The notes under the pieces were generated by a model. That model was not told the origin of the DNA. It searched no databases and saw nothing but the letters and a program-made list of their open reading frames with translations. This document shows, in pieces, positions 7,832 to 16,334 of a DNA stretch of 64,000 nucleotides. Both the position numbers and the translations under genes were made by a program. The DNA is from Sphaerisporangium krabiense (GTDB lineage: Bacteria; Actinomycetota; Actinomycetes; Streptosporangiales; Streptosporangiaceae), in NCBI RefSeq assembly GCF_014200435.1, contig NZ_JACHBR010000001.1, positions 6,328,001 through 6,392,000 of the forward strand, written 5' to 3'. The stretch's first letter is position 1. Each line of letters begins with the position of its first letter.

Positions 7832-8812
7832 GTGAAAGTGGTGGTCACCGGCTCGGCCGGTTTCATCGGCGGTCATGTCGCCGGCGCGTTGCGCGCCGCC
7901 GGGCACGAGGTGGCCGGCCTGGACCTGCGGGAGGGCGCCGACGTGCGCGACGACGCGGTCCTGGACCGGCTGCTGCCCGGCGCGGATCTCGTGGTGCACC
8001 ACGCGGCCAAGGTCGGCCTCGGCGTGGACGTCTCCGACCTGCCGGACTACGCCTCGGTCAACGTGTACGGCACCGCCGTCCTGCTCGCCGCCATGGCGCG
8101 GCACGCGACGGGACGGCTGGTGCTGGCGTCCTCGATGGTCGTCTACGGCGAGGGCTCCTACACCTGCCCCGAGCACGGCGGCGTGCGGCCCGGCCCGCGT
8201 GCGGTCCCCGACCTGGAGCGGGGCCGGTTCGACCCGCCGTGCCCGCGGTGCGGCGCGCCGGCGGGCCCGGCGGTGATCGCCGAGGACGCGCCGCCCGACC
8301 CCCGCAACGCCTACGCCACCAGCAAGCTCGCCCAGGAGCACCTGGCGGCCAACTGGGCGAGGGAGACCGGCGGCGCCGCCGTGGCGCTCCGCTACCACAA
8401 CGTCTACGGGCCGCGCATGCCGCGCGACACCCCTTACGCGGGCGTGGCCGCGATCTTCCGGTCCGAGCTGGAGGCGGGCCGGGCGCCGAAGGTCTTCGAG
8501 GACGGCCGGCAGCTCCGCGACTTCGTCCACGTGCGCGACGTCGCCCGCGCCAACCTGATCGCGGCCCGCGCGCCCGCGCCACCGGGGGAGCTGGTCACCT
8601 ACAACATCGCGAGCGGCGTCCCGCACACCGTGGGGGAGATGGCCCGCGCGCTGGCCGCCGGGCGGGACGGGCCCATGCCGGTGGTCACCGGCGCCTACCG
8701 GGTGGGCGACGTGCGCCACATCGTCGCCTCCCCGGAGAAGGCCGCGACCGGGCTGGGCTTCCGCGCCGAGATCGGCTTCGCGGCCGGGATGGCGGAGTTC
8801 GCCCGGTCATGA
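7832..8812 (+). CDS. NAD-dependent epimerase/dehydratase (extended SDR) with Cys-rich insert
   Basis: A 326-residue extended SDR. The Rossmann motif TGSAGFIGG is at residues 6-14, the catalytic pair lies in NAYATSKLAQEHLA (YxxxK) and a Ser/Thr side is in LVLASSMVVYG. It resembles UDP-glucose 4-epimerase/dTDP-glucose dehydratase-type enzymes acting on nucleotide sugars. Unusually, residues about 110-150 contain an insert with TCPEHG followed by PPCPRCGAP, four cysteines and a histidine that look like a small zinc-ribbon. GTG start at 7832. The stop overlaps the next gene start (ATGA), so the two are coupled. Likely supplies a modified sugar for the GT2 partner. Confidence 0.85.
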   Translation: MKVVVTGSAGFIGGHVAGALRAAGHEVAGLDLREGADVRDDAVLDRLLPGADLVVHHAAKVGLGVDVSDLPDYASVNVYGTAVLLAAMARHATGRLVLASSMVVYGEGSYTCPEHGGVRPGPRAVPDLERGRFDPPCPRCGAPAGPAVIAEDAPPDPRNAYATSKLAQEHLAANWARETGGAAVALRYHNVYGPRMPRDTPYAGVAAIFRSELEAGRAPKVFEDGRQLRDFVHVRDVARANLIAARAPAPPGELVTYNIASGVPHTVGEMARALAAGRDGPMPVVTGAYRVGDVRHIVASPEKAATGLGFRAEIGFAAGMAEFARS

Positions 8813-9471
8813 CCGTCGACGTCATCCTGCCCTGCCTCGACGAGGAGGCGGCGCTCGGCTGGGTGCTGGAGCGGATGCCCCGTGGCTACCGCCCCATCGT
8901 GGCCGACAACGGCTCCACCGACCGCTCGGCCGGCATCGCCCGCGGCCTCGGCGCCGAGGTGGTCCACGAGCCGCGGCGCGGGTTCGGCGCCGCCTGCCAC
9001 GCCGGGCTGCTGGCCGCGACGGCCGACGTCGTCTGCTTCATGGACGCCGACGCCTCCCTCGACCCCCGCCTGCTCCCTGCCGTGGCCGCCCCCGTCCTGG
9101 AAGGCCGCGCCGACCTCGTCCTGGGCGCCCGCCGGCCCCGTACGGCGGGCGCCTGGCCGTGGCACGCGCGGCTCGGCAACGCCGTCCTCGCCCGCGGCCT
9201 GCGCCGTCGCACCGGAGCCGCGCTCCACGACCTCGGGCCCATGCGGGCCGCGCGGCGCGCCGCCCTGCTGGAGCTGGGCCTGGCCGACCGGCGCTTCGGC
9301 TACCCGCTGGAGATGGTGCTGCGCGCCGCCGCGGCCGGCTGGCGGATCGCCGAGGTGGAGGTCGAGTACCTGCCGAGGAAGGGCAGGTCCAAGGTGACCG
9401 GCACGGTTCGCGGCACGCTGCGCGCGCTGTCCGACATGCGGAAGGTCCTCGCCGGCCACGGACCGCGGTGA
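8809..9471 (+). CDS. GT2 family glycosyltransferase (polyprenyl-phosphate sugar synthase-like)
   Basis: A 220-residue GT-A fold enzyme. It shows VDVILPCLDEEAAL at the N-terminus, the nucleotide-binding VADNGSTDRS, the metal-binding DxD as FMDADAS, and a C-terminal EVEVEYLPRKGRSKVTGT, which matches dolichol/polyprenyl-phosphate mannose/glucose synthase-like proteins. No C-terminal membrane helices are present, so it is the short soluble or peripheral type. Start ATG at 8809 overlaps the epimerase stop by four bases. With the divergent GT-C enzyme it could form a route in which this enzyme loads a lipid carrier and the membrane enzyme uses it. Acceptor unknown. Confidence 0.87.
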   Translation: MTVDVILPCLDEEAALGWVLERMPRGYRPIVADNGSTDRSAGIARGLGAEVVHEPRRGFGAACHAGLLAATADVVCFMDADASLDPRLLPAVAAPVLEGRADLVLGARRPRTAGAWPWHARLGNAVLARGLRRRTGAALHDLGPMRAARRAALLELGLADRRFGYPLEMVLRAAAAGWRIAEVEVEYLPRKGRSKVTGTVRGTLRALSDMRKVLAGHGPR

Positions 9472-9512
9472 GCCCGCGGCCGCGCGGACGCCTTCACCTG
9501 GAGCGCCGCCCG

Positions 9513-11804
9513 CTACACCCGTTCCAGGTCCAGTGAGCTGATCAGCTCCGCCAGGTCTGCGGCGCGGCCCGTGTCCATGGTCCGGGTGAGGACGGCGGGG
9601 GCGAGGCCGTCGCGCAGGGCGTTGAGGGTTCTGGCGTACTCGACGCCGTCGTCGTGGGTGAACGCCTCGCCGGTGGTCTCGCGCAGGCATTCGGCCTGGC
9701 CGAGCAGCCGGGCGGCCAGGTTCAGGTCGCCCACCTCGCTGTGCGAGCGGGCCAGCCCTTCGAGGGAACGGGCGACCCCGGCCAGGTCGCCCACCCGGTG
9801 CCGCAGCAGCAGCGCGCGCCGGTGCACCGGCAGCGCCAGGGCGTGCCGGCCGCGCAGGTCGAGGACCCGGGCCACGGTCTCCAGCGCGCGGCCCTCGCCG
9901 CGCTGGTCGCCGAGGCGGCGGAACAGCGCCGCGCTGCGCTCGGCCAGCTCGCCCGCACGCGCCAGGTCCGAGGTCAGCCGCAGGGCCAGCGCGAGGTTGT
10001 TGAGCAGCAGTGCCACGTTCCATTCGTCGCCGATGGCCTGGAACCGCGCCAGGCCGTCCTGGTAGAAGTGCGCCGCCGCCTCGTGGTCGCCCTCGTCCAG
10101 CCAGAGGTTGCCGAGGTTGTTGATGACGCTGGCCACGCCCGCCTTGTCGGAGGCCGCCTCGAACAGCGGCATCGCGGAGCGGTAGAACGCCTCGGCGGCC
10201 TTCAGGTCGCCCTGGTCGCGGGCCAGGTTGCCCGCGCCCTTGCGGGCCTGCGCGCCGACCGAGGGCGGCGTCGGCCCGGGCAGGGTGAGCGCCCGGTCCA
10301 GCCACCGCCGTCCCTCGATGAGCAGGCCCCGCATCTCCCAGTACCGCCACAGCGCGCCCGCGAGGCGTTGCGCGCTCTCGGCGTCGCTCGCGGCGACCGC
10401 GTGACGCAGCGCCTGGCGGGCGTTCTCGTACTCGCGGTCCAGATTCTCCATCCACGCCCGCTGGCCCGCGCCGGTCAGCTCGTGCGCGGCCGTCTCGGCG
10501 AAGCCGCACATCCAGCGCAGATGCGCGTCCGCGGTCGCCAGGTCCCCGCCGGAGGTGGCGGGGCCGTTCGCGGGCGGGAGCGCGGCGGCGTACTCGCGGA
10601 CGGTGTGCGGCAAGGTGTAGCGGGGGCCGCCCGGGTGGTCGGCCCGCCACACCAGGTTGTTCTCGATGAGGGTGGCGAGCGTGTCCAGCCCGGCGCCGCA
10701 GACCCGCTCCATCGCCTCCAGCGACCACCCGCCCGCGAAGACGGTCAGCCTGCGCAGCAGGCGCTGGGCGTCCTCGTCGAGCAGCTCGTAGCTCCAGTCC
10801 AGCGTGGCGTTCAGGCTGCGGTGCCGCGGGGTGGCGTCGCGCGGCCCCGCCGCCAGCACGCCCGGCGCGTCGCCGAGCCGTTCGTGCAGCGCCTCCGCGG
10901 ACAGGACGTTCATGCGGGCGGCGGCCAACTCCAGCGCCAAGGGCAGGCCGTCCAGCCGCGCGCAGATGCCGGTCACGACGGCCGCGTTGCCCTCGTGCAC
11001 CTCCCATCCGGCGTGGACGGCCCGCGCCCGCTGGGTGAACAGGGTGACGGCCGGGTTGGCGCGGACGACCTCCAGGGACGCGCCCGGCGGGGGCGGCGGC
11101 AGCGGCCCGACGACGAACTCGTCCTCGCCGTACACCCGCAGGGGACGCCTGCTGGTGACCAGGAACTTCACGGCCGGGCACCGGGTGAGCAGCGTGGACA
11201 GGGCGTGCGCGCTGTCGACCAGGTGCTCGAAGTTGTCCAGCACGAGCAGCGGCCCGCGGCCCTCCAGGGCGGTGGCCAGCGACTCGGCGGGCGGGCGCGT
11301 GCCGCTGTCGCGGACGTCCAGGGCGCGGGCGAGCGTGTGCATCATCGTCTGCTCGTCGCGCACCTCGGAGAAGTCGGCGAGGTAGGCGCCGTCGGGCAGG
11401 TCGGGGGCCAGTTCGTGCACGATGGCCAGGGCCGTGCGGGTCTTGCCGACGCCGCCGAGGCCGGTGAGGGTGAGCAGGCGGCTCGGCCCGCGCAGCCGCT
11501 CGCACCCGGCCCGCACCTCGCGCTCGCGGCCGACGAGAGGCGTCAGCGGCACGGGCAGCCGCGCGCCGCCGACCGCGGGCGGCCTCCTGCGGCCGCTCGT
11601 GAACTCCTCGCGGACCGGGCCGGTGAGGTCCAGGGCGTCGGCGAGGAGGCGGGCGGTGTCCTTGCGGGCGGAGCGGTTGATTCCCCGTTCCAGGTCGCTC
11701 ACCGCCCTGGCGCTGATCCCGGCTTTGTTCGCCAGCTCCTCCTGCGTCAGGCCGGCCGAACGGCGGAGCCGTTTGAGCAGGTGGGCGAAAGATTCGCCGG
11801 ACAA
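9513..11804 (-). CDS. XRE-HTH / NB-ARC / TPR regulator (AfsR/SARP-related without the SARP domain)
   Basis: A 763-residue STAND-type regulator. Residues about 5-60 form an XRE helix-turn-helix (LTQEELANKAGISARAVSDLERG). The NB-ARC ATPase begins with PLVGREREV; its P-loop GLGGVGKTRTA is near residue 115 and Walker B LLVLDNFEHL near 215. The C-terminal third is a series of TPR-like helical repeats. Such proteins are ATP-switched transcription regulators of secondary metabolism and development in actinomycetes. The TTG at 11804 is preferred because GGAGGGGG lies about 9 bases upstream and homologues begin near SGESFAHLL; the downstream ATG choices would cut the HTH. Convergent with the glycan locus; target unknown. 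Confidence 0.82.
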   Translation of the reverse strand: MSGESFAHLLKRLRRSAGLTQEELANKAGISARAVSDLERGINRSARKDTARLLADALDLTGPVREEFTSGRRRPPAVGGARLPVPLTPLVGREREVRAGCERLRGPSRLLTLTGLGGVGKTRTALAIVHELAPDLPDGAYLADFSEVRDEQTMMHTLARALDVRDSGTRPPAESLATALEGRGPLLVLDNFEHLVDSAHALSTLLTRCPAVKFLVTSRRPLRVYGEDEFVVGPLPPPPPGASLEVVRANPAVTLFTQRARAVHAGWEVHEGNAAVVTGICARLDGLPLALELAAARMNVLSAEALHERLGDAPGVLAAGPRDATPRHRSLNATLDWSYELLDEDAQRLLRRLTVFAGGWSLEAMERVCGAGLDTLATLIENNLVWRADHPGGPRYTLPHTVREYAAALPPANGPATSGGDLATADAHLRWMCGFAETAAHELTGAGQRAWMENLDREYENARQALRHAVAASDAESAQRLAGALWRYWEMRGLLIEGRRWLDRALTLPGPTPPSVGAQARKGAGNLARDQGDLKAAEAFYRSAMPLFEAASDKAGVASVINNLGNLWLDEGDHEAAAHFYQDGLARFQAIGDEWNVALLLNNLALALRLTSDLARAGELAERSAALFRRLGDQRGEGRALETVARVLDLRGRHALALPVHRRALLLRHRVGDLAGVARSLEGLARSHSEVGDLNLAARLLGQAECLRETTGEAFTHDDGVEYARTLNALRDGLAPAVLTRTMDTGRAADLAELISSLDLERV

Positions 11805-12144
11805 AGGAATCCCCCTCCATCGCACCCGACCGTAACGATAAGCCCGGCGCCGTCCCCGCGCCATCATTCACACGAAAAGACATGTGGGTGAACCTGTGGG
11901 TGACTCACATGGCCGCTGGTGGGGAAGCGCGATAGGTTCTGCGCCAGAGCGGTGATCGCCGGGGGAGGAACCGGTGGGCGCCGCGTCGGGCGGGCACGGG
12001 AGAACACGGTCGGGCCATGCCGATCGGTATCGGAAAAGAAGGCGCGGAAAACACGTGGAAATCGAAACGTCGCACGTGGATCCGCATTTCCGGGACCGCC
12101 GGCCGCATTCGCCCGCTCATCGCACACCGATTGGGAAGGCACCG

Positions 12145-12690
12145 ATGGAGAAGATGGGAATCGCTCGCGCGAGGCGGGCGTTTGGAACGGTCCTCGGCTC
12201 GCTGGCGCTGGCCGCGGGGTCCCTGGCCGCGACGGGCGCCCAGCCCGCGCACGCGTCGTCGGCGACCGTCGTCGGCTGTGGCTCGCTGTACGGATCGGGG
12301 TCCTACAGCGACCCGCTGCGCCTCGGCACCGTGCGCGGCACCCTGATCGTCACCGGCTGCGCGCCGCTGACCTCCGGCACCCCCTACAACCACCGCTACT
12401 TCATCTTCGCCATGGGCACCCCCGGCTCCAACGCCGTCGCCGGCGCCCGGTTCCGCCTGACGAGCTCCCAGAACGCGGCGGTGCACCCGCGCCTGGCCTC
12501 CGGCGCCTGGACCGTGCGCACCTCCAGCAGCCACGGCTTCTGGACCGGCGACTCGCCCAACTTCACCGGCCGGTGGCTGCCGCTGCGCGGCCTGTCCGCC
12601 GGCACCTACCGCCTCGGGGTGGAGAAGCTGCGCAGCCCTCTGAGCTCCTACTCCACGCCGCGTTTCGACATCGTCATCAGCATGGGCTGA
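12145..12690 (+). CDS. Small secreted protein of unknown function
   Basis: A 181-residue protein with a classical Sec signal peptide: basic MEKMGIARARRAF, hydrophobic core VLGSLALAAGSLAATGA and an AHA-S cleavage region near residue 37. The mature part is about 145 residues with two cysteines (VVGCGSLYG and VTGCAPLT), rich in Ser/Gly/Thr and apparently all-beta. No enzyme motif is visible. An AAGG element precedes the ATG at 12145; further in-frame sequence upstream is long but lacks a signal-like start. It stands alone with a strong hairpin downstream at 12706-12757. Function unknown. Confidence 0.7.
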   Translation: MEKMGIARARRAFGTVLGSLALAAGSLAATGAQPAHASSATVVGCGSLYGSGSYSDPLRLGTVRGTLIVTGCAPLTSGTPYNHRYFIFAMGTPGSNAVAGARFRLTSSQNAAVHPRLASGAWTVRTSSSHGFWTGDSPNFTGRWLPLRGLSAGTYRLGVEKLRSPLSSYSTPRFDIVISMG

Positions 12691-12705
12691 CGCCTCGGCC
12701 GGGAG

Positions 12706-12757
12706 GGCCGTCCTGTGCCTGCCGTGCGGCAGGAGGGGGGGAGGCACAGGACCGGCC
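12706..12757. terminator. Strong hairpin between convergent genes
   Basis: An inverted repeat of about 15 bp (12706-12720 with 12742-12757; core GTCCTGTGCCT pairing with AGGCACAGGAC, one bulge) lies between the secreted-protein stop and the convergent HD-domain gene. No T-run; likely a bidirectional terminator. Confidence 0.6.
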
Positions 12758-12838
12758 CCGGCCGCCAAGCGGCGCCGGGCGGGTGACCGAAAAGACCCCC
12801 GCGACACCCGCCCGGCGCGGAACCTCCCGCCCCCGGGA

Positions 12839-13435
12839 TCAGACCACGGCGTGCCCGTGAGCGGCGGCGAGCGGCGCGAGGTCGGGCAGGCCGAAGTCCT
12901 CGCACATCGCCTTGAACGCCACGACCTTGTCCTCGCCGAAGCGGCGGACGCGGGCGGCGTAGGCCGGGGCGGACACGAACGTCGGCGGGACGCTTTTGCT
13001 GTGGAACTTGTCCGCGTACATGATGAGTCGTTCCTCCGGCGTCTCGGCCGTATAGTCGCCGGGCGGCAACGGCAGGTTCTGCGCCCGCACGTCCTCGCGG
13101 GTGATGCCGACCCCGGTGTGACGCGAGCAGAAGCGGCAGATCGCCTCAGGCAGCCCCTCCGCGCGCAGCAGTTCCTCCCCGAGGATCCCGTGGCGTACAT
13201 ATTCGGCGTGGTCGAGCCGCCCGTCCGCGCCGTACAGCCGGTACACCCCGATGTCGTGCAACAGCGCCCCGGCCCGGACCAGCTCCATGTCCACGTCGAG
13301 TCCGGCGTGGACGGCGACCTGTGCGGCGATCTCCGAGACGATCAGCCCGTGCGTGTACACGGCGTCGAACGCCGCGCGCGAGGGCGCGTGCCGTTCGTGC
13401 AGCGAGCGAATCTCACCGGGCGGCGGAATCTTCAT
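12839..13435 (-). CDS. HD-domain phosphohydrolase-like protein
   Basis: A 198-residue protein with an HD superfamily metal site: YTHGLIVSEIAAQVA supplies the first His, AGALLHDIGVYR the HD pair, and HAEYVRHGILGEELL a further His. This is the arrangement of small HD metal-dependent phosphohydrolases acting on nucleotides or other phosphates. The C-terminus carries YADKFHSKSVPPTFV, a segment shared by uncharacterised HD proteins. The ATG at 13435 is the first methionine before a conserved start; upstream sequence is promoter-like. Single gene, convergent with the secreted-protein gene. Substrate unknown. Confidence 0.82.
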   Translation of the reverse strand: MKIPPPGEIRSLHERHAPSRAAFDAVYTHGLIVSEIAAQVAVHAGLDVDMELVRAGALLHDIGVYRLYGADGRLDHAEYVRHGILGEELLRAEGLPEAICRFCSRHTGVGITREDVRAQNLPLPPGDYTAETPEERLIMYADKFHSKSVPPTFVSAPAYAARVRRFGEDKVVAFKAMCEDFGLPDLAPLAAAHGHAVV

Positions 13436-13750
13436 GCCGGGAAGCCTAGCGAGCGGGCCGATTGACGGACCCGGGTGGCGACTTCGTACGTCTAATGTCA
13501 AAAGCCGCATTTTTCTTTGCCGCCCGGAGCCTGGGATGACCAGGAGATAAGGCCGTCGCCGCCCGCACGGCGCGGACGCGCGGGGCATGGGCGCGGGGGA
13601 AGCGGGCAGTCATTCGCGGTCCCCTCGATCTGGGGCGAAAGGGAGGAGGGCCATGAACGTGTTCGAGGGGGCGGACCAGGACACCCCCCTCACACCGACC
13701 TGGTCACGGGTGGGGAGTCGATGCGATCGAACCGCATGGAGGACGTACTT
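13436..13750. other. Intergenic leader, promoter region of the Pro/Thr-rich gene
   Basis: This 315-base gap between divergent genes has a lower-GC segment near 13490-13520 (AAAAGCCGCATTTTTC) likely to hold promoters. It also contains a short reading frame from 13653 to 13829 (58 codons) whose ATG has a good GGAGGAGGG ribosome-binding site. That frame overlaps the Pro/Thr-rich gene out of frame and encodes no recognisable protein, so it may be an upstream leader ORF or chance. Confidence 0.35.
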
Positions 13751-14653
13751 ATGCCGACCAACCCTGGAAAGCCGGACAAAGGACGAGACGAACAGGGTGG
13801 GCCGCACCGGCGTATCAACCGACCGATGATCTTCGCCGCCGCCGGCGTGCTCCTGGCGTCCGGCGGCGTGGGCGTGGCCTCGGCGGCGGCCTCGGCTCCC
13901 GAGCCGCCCGTGCCGCCGACGCCGACCGTCAGCGAGACCCCGACCGGGACGCCGACGCTCCCGACCGAGTCTCCCACGGGGATCCCGACCGACCTGCCGA
14001 CGGGCACGCCCACGGCCGGTCCCACGGACCTCCCCACCCCGACCCCCACGGCGCCCTCCCCGGCGCCGAGCGTGCCGCGCCCCGGCGCGTGGGCGCTCAG
14101 CGGGGCGCCGCACGGGGAGATCGTCCTCGGCACGAAGGACCCCTGCGTCTTCGTGACCGTGCTCACCCAGACCGGCGAGGCCACCGCCGTGGCCGAGGAC
14201 TCGATCACCGTCCGCAGCGGCGACGGCTTCGAGAAGGTCTACATCGTGGACGACACCACCAAGGTCTTCGCCGGTGGCCGTGACCGCGAGGTCAGGCAGG
14301 GCGACTGGCTGTCGGTGACCTCCGCGGCCGGTGTCGAGACGCCGACCGCGGCCTACGTCTACGACCTGTCCCGGCCCGTCAGGAACCTCTGGCGGGGCGA
14401 CGACCGGTGGTACTCGCCCCAGTGGCAGTGGAGGCACGGCAAGCCCTCGAAGTGGCGCACGCCCAAGCCGTGCCCCACGCCGCCCGTCCCCACGCCCACC
14501 TCGTCGCCGAGCGTCCCGCCCGGGACCCCCACGGCGACGCCGACCGTCCCGCCGACCGACCTGCCGACGGACCTGCCCACGCAGACGGGTTCGCCGACCG
14601 GGTCGCCGACGGACGTGCCGACCACGCCCGCGCCGACTCCGACGACGCCCTGA
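13751..14653 (+). CDS. Secreted Pro/Thr-rich protein with central beta domain
   Basis: A 300-residue exported protein. An N-terminal basic stretch is followed by a hydrophobic segment near residues 28-50 (MIFAAAGVLLASGGVGVASA). Two long low-complexity arms rich in PT(G/D)xPT units (about residues 55-115 and 240-300) flank a central ~110-residue domain with GEATAVAEDSITVRSGDGF and KVFAGGRDREVRQGDWLSV, which resembles DUF5666-like small beta-barrel domains. The Pro/Thr arms suggest wall-spanning or glycosylated linkers. The ATG at 13751 has GGAGG eight bases upstream; an in-frame ATG at 13719 is an alternative. A 12-bp hairpin follows the stop. Function unknown. Confidence 0.72.
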   Translation: MPTNPGKPDKGRDEQGGPHRRINRPMIFAAAGVLLASGGVGVASAAASAPEPPVPPTPTVSETPTGTPTLPTESPTGIPTDLPTGTPTAGPTDLPTPTPTAPSPAPSVPRPGAWALSGAPHGEIVLGTKDPCVFVTVLTQTGEATAVAEDSITVRSGDGFEKVYIVDDTTKVFAGGRDREVRQGDWLSVTSAAGVETPTAAYVYDLSRPVRNLWRGDDRWYSPQWQWRHGKPSKWRTPKPCPTPPVPTPTSSPSVPPGTPTATPTVPPTDLPTDLPTQTGSPTGSPTDVPTTPAPTPTTP

Positions 14654-14682
14654 CCGGACGCCGGCGCCCCTGAGCAGCACGC

Positions 14683-14719
14683 GGGCGGCCGCGGCGGGCA
14701 CCCTCCACCGCGGCCGCCC
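14683..14719. terminator. Perfect 12-bp hairpin between convergent genes
   Basis: GGGCGGCCGCGG (14683-14694) pairs perfectly with CCGCGGCCGCCC (14708-14719) across a 13-base loop, between the Pro/Thr-rich gene and the convergent siderophore-reductase fusion. Strong candidate bidirectional terminator, marking the left edge of the siderophore locus. Confidence 0.7.
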
Positions 14720-14735
14720 CGTCCCTCGGGACCCC

Positions 14736-16304
14736 TCAGGATCCCGCCCCGCGCTGATCGCGCGGGATGCTCCAGTACCCGAGCGCGCACACCTGGTCGC
14801 GCGGCACGCCCCGCTCGCGGGTCAGATGCCGGCGCAGGCTCTGGATCATCAGCGACTCGCCGCCCGCCCAGACCTGGCCCCGGCCCGGCGGCAGCTCCAG
14901 GCCGCGCACGACGTCCTCGACCGCCCGTCCCACGCCCGGCGCGCGCTCGCCCCGGTACACCCAGTGCACCTCCGGATGGGCCGCGTCCAGCGCCGCCCGC
15001 TCGGCCGCGTCCCGCACCTCGACCACCGCGATGTGGCGGCCGCCCGCCGGCAACGTCTCGGCGACGGCGGCGATCGAGGGCAGCGCGGTCTCGTCCCCGG
15101 CCAGCAGCGTCCAGGACGCGAACGGGTCGGCGGCCCAGTGCACGCGGGTGCCCGCGTAGCCGACGCGGTCGCCCGGCGCCGCGTGCCGCGCCCACCGTGA
15201 GGCCAGGGCCTCCTCCCCGTGGTCGAAGAAGTCGATCGTCACGAGCCCGGCCCGCGGGTCGTGACGGCGCACGGTGTAGTTGACCGCGTGCTGCGGCCCG
15301 GTGCCCGGCGGGAAGCGCCAGCGCCCGCGCTCGGGCAGGACGACCTCGGCGCCCGGCGCCGGCCACACCAGCGTGATGATCTCGCCGGGCTCCTCGACGG
15401 GCAGCGGGTCGCCGTCCACGCGCAGCACCATCCGCCGCATCAGCGGGGACAACCGCGTGACGGAGGCGACCTCCAGCATGCCGGTGGCCAGCGGGAACGC
15501 GCGCACCGGCGACCTCGGCCGCGACGCGCCGCCGGCCGCCGCCTCCTCCGCGCGGGGGCGGCGCGCCGTCAGCCGCACGGTGCGCGCGTCCAGCGCCCCG
15601 GCGGCGGCGAGCGCCCCGACCACGGCGTCGGCGAAACGGGGGCCGTCCCCGCCGAGCGCGCGCACCTGCGCGGCGACCGCCGCCCGGCACGCCTCCTCCT
15701 GGCCGGGCCCGTCGGTGACGCGCACGCCCTCGGCGAGCAGGACCTCCAGCCCCTCCGCCGCGAGGACGGCGCGCACCTCCTCCAGCGGGTGGGCGTGCGG
15801 CGCGAACGGGACCGCGGCGAGCCGGTCGCGCCACACCGGGTCCGCGGCGAGCGACCGCACGACGTCGCGCAGCGGGAAGCCCTCCGCCCGGGGCTGGGCG
15901 AAGCCCCACTGCAGGACCAGCAGCCCGCCCGGGCGCACCGCCCGCGCCATCGCCCGCACGGCGGCGCCCGCGTCGGCCACGGTGTGCAGCGCCCAGGAGG
16001 AGTGGACGATGTCGTAGCCGCCCTCGGCCAGCGGCGCGCCGGGGTCGCGGACCTCGGCCGTGACGGCGAGGCCCGCGCAGCGCGCCCGGGTCGCCGCCAC
16101 CCACGCCGGGGAGGCGTCGCGCGCGGTGACGGTGAACTCGTCCTCGGCCATGGCCGCCGCCACCTCGCCCGAGCCGCACCCGACGTCGGCGAACGTCCCG
16201 CCGCTGTAGCGCTGGGCGCCCGCCTGCGCGAGGGCCTCCAAGGCGGTGTCGATCTCGGCCTCGGCGTACGCGCCGGGCGGCGGGGCGTGGAGCAGGTCGG
16301 TCAC
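14736..16304 (-). CDS. Methyltransferase-siderophore-interacting protein (ferric reductase) fusion
   Basis: A 522-residue two-domain protein. Residues about 15-245 are a SAM-dependent methyltransferase (motif I FADVGCGSGEVAAAM at 38-52, then YDIVHSSWALHTV and RPGGLLVLQWG). Residues about 263-515 are a siderophore-interacting protein (SIP/ViuB family) with the FAD-binding VNYTVRRHDP, the family segment TLLAGDETALPSIAAV and the NAD(P)H-side WAGGESLMIQSLRRHL. SIPs are cytoplasmic flavin reductases that release iron from imported ferric siderophores. The fused methyltransferase is unexpected; it may modify the siderophore or merely share an operon history. It lies 30 bp downstream of the ornithine monooxygenase in one operon below the iron boxes. 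Confidence 0.87.
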   Translation of the reverse strand: MTDLLHAPPPGAYAEAEIDTALEALAQAGAQRYSGGTFADVGCGSGEVAAAMAEDEFTVTARDASPAWVAATRARCAGLAVTAEVRDPGAPLAEGGYDIVHSSWALHTVADAGAAVRAMARAVRPGGLLVLQWGFAQPRAEGFPLRDVVRSLAADPVWRDRLAAVPFAPHAHPLEEVRAVLAAEGLEVLLAEGVRVTDGPGQEEACRAAVAAQVRALGGDGPRFADAVVGALAAAGALDARTVRLTARRPRAEEAAAGGASRPRSPVRAFPLATGMLEVASVTRLSPLMRRMVLRVDGDPLPVEEPGEIITLVWPAPGAEVVLPERGRWRFPPGTGPQHAVNYTVRRHDPRAGLVTIDFFDHGEEALASRWARHAAPGDRVGYAGTRVHWAADPFASWTLLAGDETALPSIAAVAETLPAGGRHIAVVEVRDAAERAALDAAHPEVHWVYRGERAPGVGRAVEDVVRGLELPPGRGQVWAGGESLMIQSLRRHLTRERGVPRDQVCALGYWSIPRDQRGAGS

Positions 16305-16334
16305 GAGCGGGCCTTTCGACGGTGACGTGCGGCG

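Noticed and set aside
8695-11883. A 1062-codon minus-strand frame over the GT2 and AfsR-like genes
   Set aside because: It is in a shifted frame relative to the clear HTH/NB-ARC protein, and its composition (Arg/Pro/Gly-rich) is typical of a frame shadow.
12017-12346. Plus-strand ORF overlapping the start of the small secreted protein
   Set aside because: The 12145 frame has a textbook signal peptide and suitable spacing; this one is Arg/Pro-rich without a fold.
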